This document shows, in pieces, positions 36,329 to 51,300 of a DNA stretch of 53,563 bases. Under the pieces are notes generated by a model that worked only from the letters and a program-made list of their open reading frames with translations, did not search any database and was not told the origin of the DNA. The stretch covers positions 1 to 53,563 of the forward strand of contig JAIORP010000015.1 in NCBI GenBank assembly GCA_021108075.1. The letters run 5' to 3'. Positions within the stretch are counted from its first letter, which is position 1, and each line of letters opens with the position of its first letter. The stretch comes from Candidatus Omnitrophota bacterium. Its GTDB lineage: Bacteria > Omnitrophota > Gorgyraeia > Zapsychrales > Zapsychraceae. The position numbers and the translations under genes are program-made.

Positions 36329-39300
36329 TAATCACTTTCAAACCATGTCTTGATGATAATCTCGTCTGTTTCCATGGATTCTTTGATGGCCAATAACTTC
36401 GCATCAATTTCTTCTAACTTATCATTGATCTTCTCACTGCTCTTCAGTTCTTGCAAGGTCAAGTCCTTCACTTCGAGTTCAAGTCCAATCATATCAGCGC
36501 TTTGATTGACGAGATCACCTAAAATATTCAACATTTCTTGTGCCACCGCGTCAGCATCAATTTGATTATCGGCTATTTCACCAGCAATGTTCTCGACTTC
36601 ATTTATGACCCCTTCTAATTCATCTAAACGATCATACATATTCGGTGTTTGACCATTAACCCCTAAATCTTCTTTGATTTCCTGAACGATGGATAAAGCA
36701 GAGCCGGCACTGTTCTTAGCGCTGTTCGCAGAGTCTGATATAAAATTCAGTTTTCCAAAAACACTTTCTACTGTTTCCGCGTCCGCTGTCGAACCCAATA
36801 AAGTTTCTAATGTGTCAACATAATCCTGTGTTTCTTTTAAATCTCCAAAAACCGTGTTGCTGGCCGCTGTGTCTGTTGTGCCCCCGATTAATGTCTCAAT
36901 GCGGTCGACAGTATCAGCGACGGAGGCTCCTCCGGCGGCGACCACGGATTCCTTGATTTCCCGTATTTTTCCAAACAGAGTACTTGCTCCTGAAGCATCC
37001 GTTGATGTTCCCACCAGGGCATTCAAATTGTTAACGACACTGAGGATGCTGGCGACATTAGAGACCAGTGTTTCCGCATTATTAGATAGATAAGCCAATC
37101 CGTTCCAGTTGATGCCGCTCGACGACATAATAGCCATATCTCGCCAGTTTACACCACTCACGCCGGTCAGGCTTAAATCTTCCCAGTTGACTCCGGCCGT
37201 TGTCATGGAGCCCATATCAATCCAATTGATCTTAGAATCTGCCATAAACTTCAAATCATCCCAATTCACATTCGCATCTGTCATGACAGCAAAATCGTCC
37301 CAATTGATACCCGCATCCGTCAAGTCTCCCAGACTATCCCAGTTCGCACCAACATTGCTCAACACACCGATATCATCCCAATTGATACCAGTATCTGACA
37401 TCACCGCTAAATCTTGCCAATTGACGTTCGCAGCCGATAATTCACTGAAATTATCCCAGTTCACGTTGGCTGAAGAGAGGACAGACAGACCATCCCAATT
37501 CACTGTGGCATTACCTAATGCGTCGACCCCATCCCAATTCACACCCGCAAGAGACATCTCCGTGATATTATCCCAATTGATGCCTGACTCTGAAAAGACA
37601 CCCACATCCGTCCAATTGATTCCTGACTCTGTCATGATTCTAATATCACTCCAATTAACACCTGAAGACGATAATTCGCCGATATTAATCCAATTGATTC
37701 CCGACGCAGACATATCACCCATGCCATCCCAATTGATGCCCGCGTCACTCATAATCTCAATGTCAGACCAATTCACACCGGCAAGACTTAACTCTCCGAT
37801 ACTTTCCCAATTGATTCCGGCATCACTGAGAATATTGATATCAGCCCAATTGATGCCTGCCTCACTCATGACCGTCAGTTCATTCCAGTTAATGCCCGCG
37901 TCACTCATAACATCGAGGTCAGACCAATTCACACCAACGTCTGTCATGATTTGCAAGTCACTCCAATTAATTCCGGTAGCACTCATCACGTTCAGGTCAC
38001 TCCAATTAATCGACGTTTCCGTCAACACCTGTAAATCTGACCAGTTAATGCTGGCATCTGTCATCAGGTTCAAATCCACCCAATTGATGCCCGTGCTGGT
38101 TAAAATATCAAGGTCGCTCCAATTAATGGACGCGTCTGTAAGCACTCTTAAATCATCCCAATTAATACCCGCGTCACTCATAAAATTGAGATCACTCCAA
38201 TTGACCCCGGCGTCTGTCATCACCTGCAGGTCAGACCAATTGATATTGGTTTCTGTCATCACCTGTAAACCAGACCAATTAATGCTTGCGTCACTCATCA
38301 CGTCGATATCATACCAATTGATACCTGTATTTGTCATACTGTAAATATCATCCCAGTTCACACCTGTTTCGGATAAGACTTGCAAATCCGTCCAATTGAT
38401 GCTTGCGTTCGTTAACATCTGCCAATCAGACCAATTCACGCCAGCGTCGGACATCACCTGCAGGTCGTTCCAGTTAATACCTGTATCGCTCATCACATCG
38501 ATGTTCAACCAATTGATACCCGCGTCACTCATCACCTGCAGATTGTTCCAATTGACACCCGACCCGGTCATAGAACTAAAATCGTCCCAATTGATGCCTG
38601 TTTCACTGATAACCTGTAAATCCGTCCAATTGACGCTGGCCGCACTCATCACCTGCAGGTCGCTCCAGTTGATACTAGCTTCGCTGAGCACGTTAATATC
38701 TTCCCAATTAATACCTGTTTCACTTAAAACTTGCAGATCTGTCCAGTTGATACTTGATTCAGTCATAACTTGCAAATCACTCCAGTTGATGCCCGCATCA
38801 CTGAAGATGTCAAGATCAGACCAATTGATACCTGTTTCACTTAAAACTTGCAAATCTGTCCAGTTGATACTAGCATCGGTCATGACTTCTAAATCCGTCC
38901 AGTTGATGCCCGTGTCACTGAGGATGTTTAAGTCCGCCCAATTGATGCCCGCTTCAGTAAGAACTTCGACATCTTCCCAATTAACACCTGCTTCCGTGAG
39001 GATATCCAAGTCCGCCCAATTCACACTCGCCTGGGTCATCACGGACAAGTCGGACCAATTGATACCCGTGTCTGAAAGCGCGTCGATGTCAGACCAGTTG
39101 ATGCTTGACTCACTCATCACTTGCAAGTCGGCCCAGTTGATGCTGGCAGAACTTAAGATATCCAGGTCAGCCCAATTAATACCCGCTTCGGTCATGACTT
39201 CTAAATCTTCCCAATTGATACCCGCTTCACTGAAAACATTCAAATCAGACCAATTCACATTCGCCTGGGTCATCACGGATAAGTCGGACCAATTGATACC

Positions 39301-42300
39301 CGTGTCTGAAAGCACGTCGAGATCAGACCAATTGATGCCTGTCTCACTTAAAACCCGCAGATCTGTCCAATTGATGCCCGCATCGCTGAGGACATCTAAA
39401 TCCGCCCAGTTGATACCTGCTTCGGTCAGCACTTCAAAATCTTCCCAATTGATACCCGCTTCACTGAAAACATTCAAATCAGACCAATTCACATTCGCCT
39501 GGGTCATCACGGACAAGTCGGACCAATTGATGCCCGTGTCTGAAAGCGCGTCGATGTCAGACCAGTTGATGCTTGACTCACTCATCACCTGCAAGTCGCT
39601 CCAATTGATACTCGCATCGCTCAGCACATCAACGTCTAACCAATTAATGCTTGATTCCGTCAACACCTGCAAGTCGCTCCAATTGATACTCGACTCGCTG
39701 AGAACCTGCAGATCTGTCCAGTTAATGCCCGCATCACTCAACACGTCAAGGTCACCCCAATTGATGCCCGTTTCAGAAAGAATCTGTATATCCAGCCAAT
39801 TAATGCCCGCATCGCTCAGCACATCCAGGTCGCTCCAATTGATGCTCGCCTGGGTCATGACTTGCAGATCCGCCCAATTCACACCCATATCACTCATCAC
39901 ATCAATATCCGCCCAGTTGATACCTGCTTCGGTCATGACTTCTAAGTCTGTCCAATTAATGCTCACATCGGTCATCACGTCCAGATCACTCCAATTAATG
40001 CTGGACTCCGTTAAGACCTGAATATCCGTCCAGTTGATGCCCGTATCGCTCATAATGCCCAAATCACTCCAATTGATTCCGGCTTCCGTCAGCACTTGGA
40101 TATCGCTCCAATTCACACCCATATCACTCATCACATCCAGGTCACTCCAATTAATACTTGATTCACTCAAGACCTGTAAATCTGTCCAGTTGATACTGGC
40201 ATCGCTCATGATATTCAAGTCCGCCCAATTGATACTTGATTCACTCAAGACCTGCAGATCTGTCCAATTAATACCCGCGTCACTCATCACGTCGAGATCA
40301 CCCCAATTGATGCTCGTTTGAGTCATCACCTGCAGGTCGCTCCAGTTGATGCCCGTGTCACTCAGCACATCCAGGTCACTCCAATTAATACCGGCATCTG
40401 TCATCACCTGCAAGTCATCCCAGTTAACGCCCGCGTCACTCATCACATCTAAGTTAAGCCAATTGACATTGGCCTGGGTCATCACTTGCAAGTCGTTCCA
40501 GTTAATGCCCAAATCGCTCATCACATCCAGGTCACTCCAATTAATACTTGATTCACTCAAGACCTGTAAGTCTGTCCAGTTGATGCTGGCATCGCTCATG
40601 ATATTCAAGTCCGCCCAATTGATACTTGATTCACTCAAGACCTGCAGATCTGTCCAATTAATACCCGCGTCACTCATCACGTCGAGATCACCCCAATTGA
40701 TGCTCGTTTGAGTCATCACCTGCAGGTCGCTCCAGTTGATGCCCGTGTCACTCAGCACATCCAGGTCACTCCAATTAATACCGGCATCTGTCATCACCTG
40801 AAAGTCACCCCAGTTAATGCCCGCATCGCTCAGCACATCTATATCACTCCAATTGATCGACGACTCTGTCATGACCTGCAAATCACCCCAATTGATACCA
40901 GCATCGGATAAGACATCTAAATCAGCCCAATTGATGCCCGCTTCTGTCATCACCTGAAAATCACCCCAATTGATACCAGCATCGGATAAGACATCCAGGT
41001 CGCTCCAATTGATGCTGGACTCACTCATCACCTGTAAATCCGTCCAATTGATACTGGCGTCACTCATCACATCCAGGTCATTCCAATTGATACTGGACTC
41101 ACTCAAGACCTGCAAGTCCGTCCAATTGATGCTGGCGTTTGTCATGACATGCAGATCACTCCAATTCAGGCCGATATCGCTCATCACGTCGAGGTCAGCC
41201 CAGTTGATACCCGCTTCTGTTAAGACCTCGATATCTTCCCAATTGATGCCCATATCGCTCATGATACCCAAATCCGTCCAGTTGATGCTCGCTTGTGTCA
41301 TGACCTGCAGGTCACCCCAGTTGATGCCCATATCGCTCATGACATCTAAATCACTCCAATTGATACCGGCGTCCGTCATCACCTGCAGGTCACCCCAGTT
41401 GATACCCGCGTCCGTCATCACGTCGAGGTCGAACCAATTGATACCCGCATCGGATAAGATGTCCAGGTCGCTCCAATTGATGCTGGCGTCTGTCAGGACT
41501 TGTAAATCCGTCCAATTGATACTGGCATCACTCATGATGTTCAAATCGCTCCAGTTAACCCCCGCATCAGTCATGATTTGAAGATCTGTCCAGTTAATGC
41601 CGGATTCGCTGAGAACCTGCAAATCCGTCCAGTTGATGCTGGCATCGCTCATCACGTCAAAATCTGCCCAGTTGATACTTGTTTCACTCAGTACCTGCAA
41701 ATCACTCCAATTGATACTCGATTCTGTCATAACTTGCAAGTCCGTCCAATTGATGCCCGTATCGCTCATCACGTCGAGGTCACCCCAATTGATACCCGCG
41801 TCAGCCATAACTTGTAAATCGCCCCAGTTAATATTCATATCACTCATGGCTTGCAGATCCGTCCAGTTAACATTCGCGTTGGTCATCAAACTAAAATCCG
41901 ACCAATTGATAACCGACTCGGTCATCACCTGCAGATCATCCCAATTAATTCCCGTCTCTGTCAGAACCTGTAAATCCGTCCAATTGATACTCGCATTTGT
42001 CAATTCATTGAAATCAGTCCAATTGATACCCGTGTCACTCATGATCTGAAGATCTTCCCAGTTCACACCCATATCGGTTAAAACTTCTAAATCGCTCCAA
42101 TTGATGCTCATTTGAGTCATCACCTGAAGGTCACTCCAATTGATACCTGCGTCTGTCATAATATCTAAATCGCTCCAATTGATGCCTGTATCACTCATCA
42201 CGTCGAGGTCGGACCAATTGATATTAGCTTCGGTCATCACATTCAGATCACTCCAATTAATTCCGGCATCACTCATCACGTCGAGGTCAGCCCAGTTGAT

Positions 42301-45300
42301 GCCCAGATCACTCATCACATCGAGATCAGACCAGTTGATGCCCGCTTCTGTCATCACCTGAAAATCCGACCAGTTAATGCTCGCGTCGCTCATCACATCG
42401 AGATCAGACCAGTTGATGCCGGACTCACTCAACACCTGCAGGTCACTCCAATTGACGCTCGCTTCTGTCAGGACTTGTAAGTCTGTCCAGTTAACCCCCG
42501 CGTCGCTCATGATATCCAAATCAGCCCAATTGATACCCGTGTCGCTCATGATATCCAAATCAGCCCAATTGATACTCGCCTCTGTCAGGACTTGCAAATC
42601 GCTCCAATTGATGCCTGCATCACTCATCACGTTAAGGTCGCTCCAATTAATACCCATATCACTCATCACGTTAAAATCTGACCAGTTGATACTGGACTCA
42701 CTCAGCACTTGCAGGTCCGTCCAATTGATATTCGCATCGGATAAGATGTCCAAATCACTCCAATTAATACTTGATTCTGTCAGCACCTGCAGGTCGCTCC
42801 AATTGATGCCCGCGTCTGTTATAATATCTAAATCGCTCCAGTTGATGCCCGCGTCTGTCATAATATCTAAATCGCTCCAGTTGATGCCCGCGTCTGATAA
42901 AACATCCAGGTCACCCCAGTTGATACTGGCTTCCGTCAGGACCTGCAAATCGCTCCAATTGATGTCCGCATCACTCATCACATCAAGGTCGCTCCAATTG
43001 ATGCTTGATTCGCTCATCACTTGCAGATCACTCCAATTGATATTCGCATCGGATAAGACGTCCAAATCACTCCAATTAATTCCGGACTCTGTTAAAACCT
43101 GCAGATCGCTCCAATTGATATTGGCTTCGGTCATCACATTCAAATCACTCCAATTAATTCCGGCATCACTCATCACATTCAGATCACCCCAATTGATACT
43201 CGCGTCTGTCATAATATCTAAATCGCTCCAATTGATGCCCGCATCGGTCAGGATCTGGAAATCACTCCAATTGATGCCCGCGTCTGATAAGATATCCAGA
43301 TCCGACCAATTGATGCCCGCATCGGTCATGACCTGTAAATCATTCCAATTGACACCGGTATCGCTAAGGACATCCAAGTCCGCCCAATTGACGCTCGCTT
43401 CGCTCATGACCTGCAGATCGCTCCAATTAATGCCCGCGTCTGATAAGATATCCAGATCCGACCAATTGATGCCCGCATCGGTCATGACCTGTAAATCACC
43501 CCAATTAATACTCGCATCAGACATGACGTTCAAATCACTCCAATTGATATCGGCATTTGTCAGCACTTGCATGTCAAGCCAGTTAATGCCTGTATCCGTC
43601 ATCACATCAAAATCATTCCAATTGATGTTTGACTCTGTCAATACCTGTAAGTCGGTCCAGTTAATGCTGGCGTCTGAAAGGATGTCCAAATCAGCCCAAT
43701 TGATCCCTGAGTCACTCATCACCTGCAGATCACTCCAATTGATACCCGCGTCTGTCAGCACATCAAGATCACTCCAATTGATATTAGCCTCGGTCAAGAC
43801 TTGCAGGTCACTCCAGTTGACGCCCGTGTCGGTCATCACTTGCAGGTCACTCCAATTAATGCTCGTTTCACTCATGACTTGTATGTCCGCCCAATTAACG
43901 CCGGATTCGCTCATCACCTGCCAATCAGACCAATTAACATCAGCTTCAGACATCACACGCAAATCGCTCCAATTCACACCCATGTCAGACATAACGTCGA
44001 GATCACTCCAGTTGATACCCGCATCTGTCATGACCTGCATGTTCACCCAATTAATACTGGCGTCGGTCATAATATCTAAATCACTCCAATTGATACCGGT
44101 TTCACTCATCATCTGCAAATCGATCCAATTGATACTGGACGTTGTCATAACACTTAAATCGCTCCAATTGATGTCGGCCTCGGTCATCACTTGCAAGTCA
44201 CTCCAATTGATACCCGCGTCTGTCAGCACATCAAGATCACTCCAATTGATATTAGCCTCGGTCAAGACTTGCAGGTCACTCCAGTTGACGCCCGTGTCGG
44301 TCATCACTTGCAGGTCACTCCAATTAATGCTCGTTTCACTCATGACTTGTATGTCCGCCCAATTAACGCCGGATTCGCTCATCACCTGCCAATCAGACCA
44401 ATTAACATCAGCTTCAGACATCACACGCAAATCGCTCCAATTCACACCCATGTCAGACATAACGTCGAGATCACTCCAGTTGATACCCGCATCTGTCATG
44501 ACCTGCATGTTCACCCAATTAATACTGGCGTCGGTCATAATATCTAAATCACTCCAATTGATACCGGTTTCACTCATCATCTGCAAATCGATCCAATTGA
44601 TACTGGACGTTGTCATAACACTTAAATCGCTCCAATTGATGTCGGCCTCGGTCATCACTTGCAAGTCACTCCAATTGATACCCGCGTCTGTCAGCACATC
44701 AAGATCACTCCAATTGATATTAGCCTCGGTCAAGACTTGCAGGTCACTCCAGTTGACGCCCGTGTCGGTCATCACTTGCAGGTCGCTCCAATTGACGCCC
44801 ATGTCGCTCATCACATCTAAGTCAGACCAATTGATCCCCGCGTCTGTCATAACCTGGAAATCGCCCCAATTGACGCCAGCACTTGTTAGTACATTAAAGT
44901 CGTTCCAGTTAATACCCGCTTCTGACATAACCTGGAAATCGCTCCAATTAACATTTGCAGAGGTGAGTGATGATAAATCCTCCCAGTTCACGCTGGAAGT
45001 GCTCATTTCATTTAAGTCCTCCCAGTTTACATTTGCTTCTGTTAACACCTGCAGATCCGACCAATTCACGCCTGCCGTGCTCATCATTTCAAAATCATTC
45101 CAATTGATGCCAGCCTCTGACATAACCTGGAAATCGCTCCAGTTGACAGCCGCAGATGTTAATGACTGCAGATTGCTCCAATTGATACCCGCATCACTCA
45201 TTTCATTGATATTGCTCCAATTAACATTCGCGCTGGTCATAACACTTAAGTCACTCCAGTTAACGCCAGATTCTGTCAGGATATCCAGATCAGACCAATT

Positions 45301-48300
45301 AACGCCTGCTCCCGTCATAACCGTTAGATCATCCCAATTGACCGTCGCATTGGACATCACCTGCATATCTTGCCAGTTAACACCCATATCCGACAGGACA
45401 TCCAAATCAGCCCAATTAATACCTGTCTCGGTCATCACACCGAGATCAGCCCAATTGATACTAGACTCGAGCATAACATCCAGGTCAGACCAATTGATAC
45501 TGGCCCGGGTCATTTCCTGTAAGTTATCCCAGTTGACGCTCGCATCAGACATAATTCTTAAATCACCCCAATTAATACCGGCGTCGCTCATAATATCTAA
45601 ATCAGACCAGTTAACTCCGGTATCACTCATCACATCTAAGTCAGACCAATTGATGCCGGCTTCTGTCATAACTTGCAAATCACTCCAATTGATGCTGGCT
45701 TCTGTCATGACACCTAAATCCTGCCAATTGATGTCGGCTTCTGTCATCACCTGCAAATCTTGCCAATTCACACCCACGTCTGTCAAGATGTCTAAATCAG
45801 ACCAGTTAATGCTGCTTTCAGTCATGACTTGCAGATCGCTCCAATTGATACCAGCCTCGCTCAGGACATTTAAGTCTTCCCAGTTGATACCTGTATCAGA
45901 CATGACATCAATATCAGACCAGTTGATTCCCGCGTCACTCAAGACTTGAACATCGCTCCAATTAATGCTGGTATTTGTCATGTCTACGAAACCATCCCAA
46001 TTGATACTCGCTTCTGTCATCACCTGCAAATCATCCCAATTGATGCCTGCGTCTGTCAGCACATTAAAATCTTCCCAATTCACGCCGGATGATGTCATCC
46101 GCCCAAAATCCTCCCAATTAATACCCGCTTCACTCATAGCCTGAACATCGGACCAATTGACACCTGCATCTGAAAAAATGTTCCAATTGACACCCGCTTG
46201 AGTCATTGAGGCCATGTCGTCCCAATTCACGCCGGATGTTGACAGCTGATGGAGACTCTCCCAGTTCACGCCGGATGTTGTCATACTCTCCAGATCCACC
46301 CAATTCACGCTTGTTTCCGTTAAAACTCTCAAGTCGTCCCAATTGACTCCAGACTCAGTCATGACACCTAAATCTGACCAGTTCACACCAGCGTCTGTCA
46401 TGATTTGCATATCATTCCAATTGATACCTGTGTCGCTCAAGATGTCCAGGTCAGCCCAATTGATGCCCGCATCGGTCAGGACCTGCAAATCATTCCAGTT
46501 AATACCTGATGAACTCATCACACCGAGACTATCCCAATTGACATCTGCTTCACTCATAACAGTCCAATCATCCCAATTAATGCCCGCATCAGTCATAATC
46601 TGTAAGTCTCCCCAATTCACGCCCGATTCTGTCATGATATCAAGATCACTCCAGTTGATACCTGTTTCTGACATAACCTGCAGATCAGACCAATTGATGC
46701 TCGCATCTGACAAGACGTCCAAATCAGACCAATTAATGCCGGCCTCCGTCATAACCTGTAAATCACTCCAATTGATATCCGCGCCGCTCATCAGTCCCAA
46801 ATCAGACCAATTGATATGTGTTTCCGTCATGACTTGCAGGTCACTCCAATTGATACCGGCGTCAGTGAGGATATCTAAGTCCGCCCAGTTGATACCGCTC
46901 TCGGTCATCACCCCTAAATCGTCCCAATTGATGCCCGCTTCCGTTAAGACCTCCAGGTCTTCCCAATTGATACCCGCATCAGTCAGCACATTCAAATCTG
47001 ACCAATTTATCCCTGCGTCGGTCATAATCTGTAAGTCTTCCCAATTCACGCCCGCGTCGCTTAAAATATCAAAGTCAGCCCAGTTAATACCAGCTGTCGT
47101 CATGGACTGTAAGTCACTCCAATTAACACTTGTATCACTCATCACATCAATATCAGCCCAATTGATGCCAGACTCTGTCATGGTTTCCAAATCCTCCCAA
47201 TTAATTCCAGCGACGGTCAAACTGTTGAGATCTGTCCAGTTTACTCCGGCTTCAGTCATCAATTGCAGGTCACTCCAATTAACATTCATATCGGACAGAA
47301 CATCTAAATCCGCCCAATTCACTCCTGATTCGGTCATAACCTGTAAATCACTCCAATTGATGCTCGCATCTGACAAGACGTCCAAATCAGACCAATTAAT
47401 ACCGGCTTCGGTCATGACCTCAAAATCTCCCCAATTGATACCCGCATCACTCAGGACACTCAAGTCATTCCAATTCACATTGGCGTCCGTCATGACCTGC
47501 AGGTCATTCCAATTAATATCAGCGTTTGATAAAGCGTCTAAATCCGCCCAATTCACACCCGCTTCCGTTAAGACTTCCAGATCCTCCCAATTGATGCCGG
47601 CACTGGCCATGACATTCAAATCAGCCCAGTTAATGCCAGCTTCCGTCAAAATTTCTAAGTCTTCCCAGTTCACTCCCGCTTCCGTCAGAACGCCTAAATC
47701 AGCCCAATTAACCCCGGCAATTGTCATGGACCGCAAGTCACCCCAATTAATGTCGGTGTCACTCATCACATTCAAATCAGCCCAATTGATACCAGCTTCG
47801 GTCATCACTTCAAAATCTTCCCAATTCACTCCCGCTTCCGTCAGGACGCCTAAATCAGCCCAATTGACTCCGGCCTCTGTCATAACCTCTAAATCTTCCC
47901 AGTTAATGCCAGATGAACTCAGGGCATCCAGGTCAGACCAGTTGACACCCGCTGAGGTCATCACCTGCATGTCATTCCAATTGATGCCTGAATCAGAAAG
48001 GACATCTAAATCACTCCAGTTGATGCTTGATTCTGTCATAACCTGCAGATCGGCCCAATTGACACCCGCGTTTGATAAGGGATTCAAGTCGTCCCAATTA
48101 ATACCCGCTTCGGTCATCACTTCTAAGTCTTCCCAATTCACCCCTGCATCTGACAACACATTCAAATCAGACCAGTTCACTCCGGCACTCGTCATGACCT
48201 GAAAGTCACTCCAGTTCACACCCATGTCGCTTAAGACATCCAGGTCAGACCAATTGATACTCGCGGCACTCATGACCTGCAGATCACTCCAATTGATACT

Positions 48301-51300
48301 CGCATCGCTCATCATATCAAGATCAGCCCAGTTGATACCAGATTCTGTCATCACACCCAAATCAGCCCAGTTAACATTAGCTTGCGACATAATATCCAGG
48401 TCCGTCCAATTGATACCCGCTTCGGTCATTTCCTGCAGATTGCTCCAATTAACAGATGCCTGGGTTAATACCTGCAAATCACTCCAGTTGATACCGGTAT
48501 CTGTCATAATGCTCAAATCATCCCAATTGATGCCCGCATCAGTCAGCACGTTCAAATCTGACCAGTTAACGCCCGCTTCGGTCATCACTTCCAAGTCCTG
48601 CCAGTTAATACCCTGTTCGGTTAAAACATCTAAGTCTGACCAATTGATGCCGGATTCAGTCATCACTTCCAAGTCTTCCCAATTGAGGCTTTGTGTTGAA
48701 AGAACCTGGAGATCATCCCAGTTAACGCCCGCTTCGGTCATCACTTCCAAATCTTCCCAATTAATACCCGCATCACTTAAGACATCCAGATCTGTCCAAT
48801 TGACGTTTGCTGTTGACATGACCTGCAGATCACTCCAGTTGATACCGGTATCTGAAAAAACATCCAGGTCAGTCCAATTGATACCCGCTTCGGTCATGAC
48901 CTGCAGATCACTCCAATTGATACCTGATTCCGTCATCACATCTAAATCAGACCAATTAACGCCAGTTTCTGACATAACTTGCAGATCACTCCAATTAATA
49001 CCTGAGGCAGTTAAAGCCTGAAGGTCATCCCAATTCACTCCCGCGGATGTCATCGTGTCGAAATCAGCCCAATTAATACCAGCTTCCGACAGGACTTCCA
49101 CGTCTTCCCAGTTAATGCCCGCGTCGCTCATCACATCGAGATCAGACCAATTCACTCCCGCATTTGTCATCACTTGCAAGTCATTCCAATTGACACCCGT
49201 ATCAGTGAGGACATCTAAGTCGCTCCAATTGATGCTGGCATCACTTAAGACTTGCAGATCCGTCCAATTAATGCCCGCGTCGCTCATCACATCCAAGTCA
49301 GCCCAGTTGACGCCGGCGTCACTCATCACGTTCAAATCGCTCCAATTAATACCCGCGTCACTCATCATGTCTAAATCGGACCAATTAATGCCTGCGTTGC
49401 TCATCACCTGCAGATCACTCCAATTGATATTTTTTTCTGTCATCGCTGTCAAATCAGCCCAGTTAATACCGGACTCGGTCATGATCCCAAGATCATCCCA
49501 GTTGACATTGGATTGCAACATCACGTCGAGATCCGTCCAGTTGATGCCCGCTTGTGTCATTTCCTGTAAATTATCCCAATTGACGCTTGATTCGGTCATC
49601 ACCTGCAAGTCGTTCCAGTTGATGCCGGAATCACTCAGAACATCCAGGTCAGACCAGTTGATACCCGTCTCCGTCAGGACCTCTATGTCTTCCCAATTAA
49701 TGCCTGCATCCGCCATGATGTCCAAGTCTGTCCAATTAATACCCGCGTTTGTCATCACTTGCAAGTCATTCCAATTGACGCCCTTATCTGTTAAAACATC
49801 CAGGTCTGACCAATTAATGCCCGCATCGCTCAGTACATTGATATCCGCCCAATTGATACCCGCGTCTGTCATCACTTCTAAATCTTCCCAATTGACGCCC
49901 GCATCGCTTAAGACATCTAAGTCTGCCCAATTCACACCCGCTTGCGTCATCGTCTGCATATCTGCCCAGTTAATACCAATATCTGTCAGAACACTGAGGT
50001 CACTCCAGTTGACATTGGACTCTGTCATAACCTGAAGGTCGCTCCAGTTAAGGCCCATGTCGCTCATCACGTCGAGATCTGACCAATTAATACCTGCCTG
50101 TGTCATGACTTGCAGATCATCCCAATTTATACCGGCATCGCTCATGACATCTAAATCATTCCAGTTAATGCCCGTATCACTCAGGACATCTAAGTCATCC
50201 CAGTTAACGCCAACATCTGTCATCACCGCTAAATCAGACCAATTGACACCGGAATCAGTCATCACGCTCAAATCATCCCAGTTGACATTGGATTGCAACA
50301 TCACGTCGAGATCCGTCCAGTTGATGCCCGCTTGTGTCATTTCCTGCAAATTATCCCAATTGACGCTTGATTCGGTCATCACTTGTAAATCTTCCCAGTT
50401 GATACTCGCATCACTCAAGACATCAATATCTTGCCAATTGATGCCCGCATTTGTCATCACTTGCATATCATTCCAATTGATACCGAAATCACTTAAGACG
50501 TCCAAATCAGCCCAGTTGACACCTGCGTCGGTCATCATTTGCAAATCAGACCAATTGATACCGGAATCACTTAAGGCGTCCAGATCAGCCCAGTTAACAC
50601 CTGCGTCGGTCATCATTTGCAAGTCACTCCAATTAATTCCGGCGTCTGAAAGCGCGTCTATATCGTTCCAATTAATACCTGCTTCACTCATCACCTGCAG
50701 GTCAGACCAATTGATGTTCGCACTGTGCATCACTTGCATATCCGACCAATTGATGCCCGTATCACTCATCACATCAAAGTCCGCCCAATTAATACCTGCT
50801 TCCGACAGTGCTTCCATGTCTTCCCAATTAATGCCCGCTTCTGTTAAGACATTCAGGTCACTCCAATTAATGCTGGCTTCTGTCATGACTTCCAGGTCTT
50901 CCCAATTAATGCCCGCATCAGAAAGAATATCGATATCTGACCAATTGACACCCGCTTGTGTCATCACGTTCAAATCGCTCCAATTAATGCCTGTCTCTGT
51001 CATCAGGTCGAGATCACTCCAGTTGATGCCGGATTGAGTCATGACTTGCATATCATTCCAATTGACGCCAACCTCGCTCAGAACATTCAAGTCCGACCAA
51101 TTGACACCTGCTTCCGTCATGACCCGCAGATCACTCCAATTGATACTCGCATCACTCAAGGCATTAATATCTTCCCAATTAATGCCCGCTTCTGTTAAAA
51201 CCTCCAGGTCTTCCCAATTAATGCCCGTATCAGAAAGGACATTGATATCCGACCAATTAATTCCGGATTGGGTCATGACCTGCATGTCATGCCAATTGAT

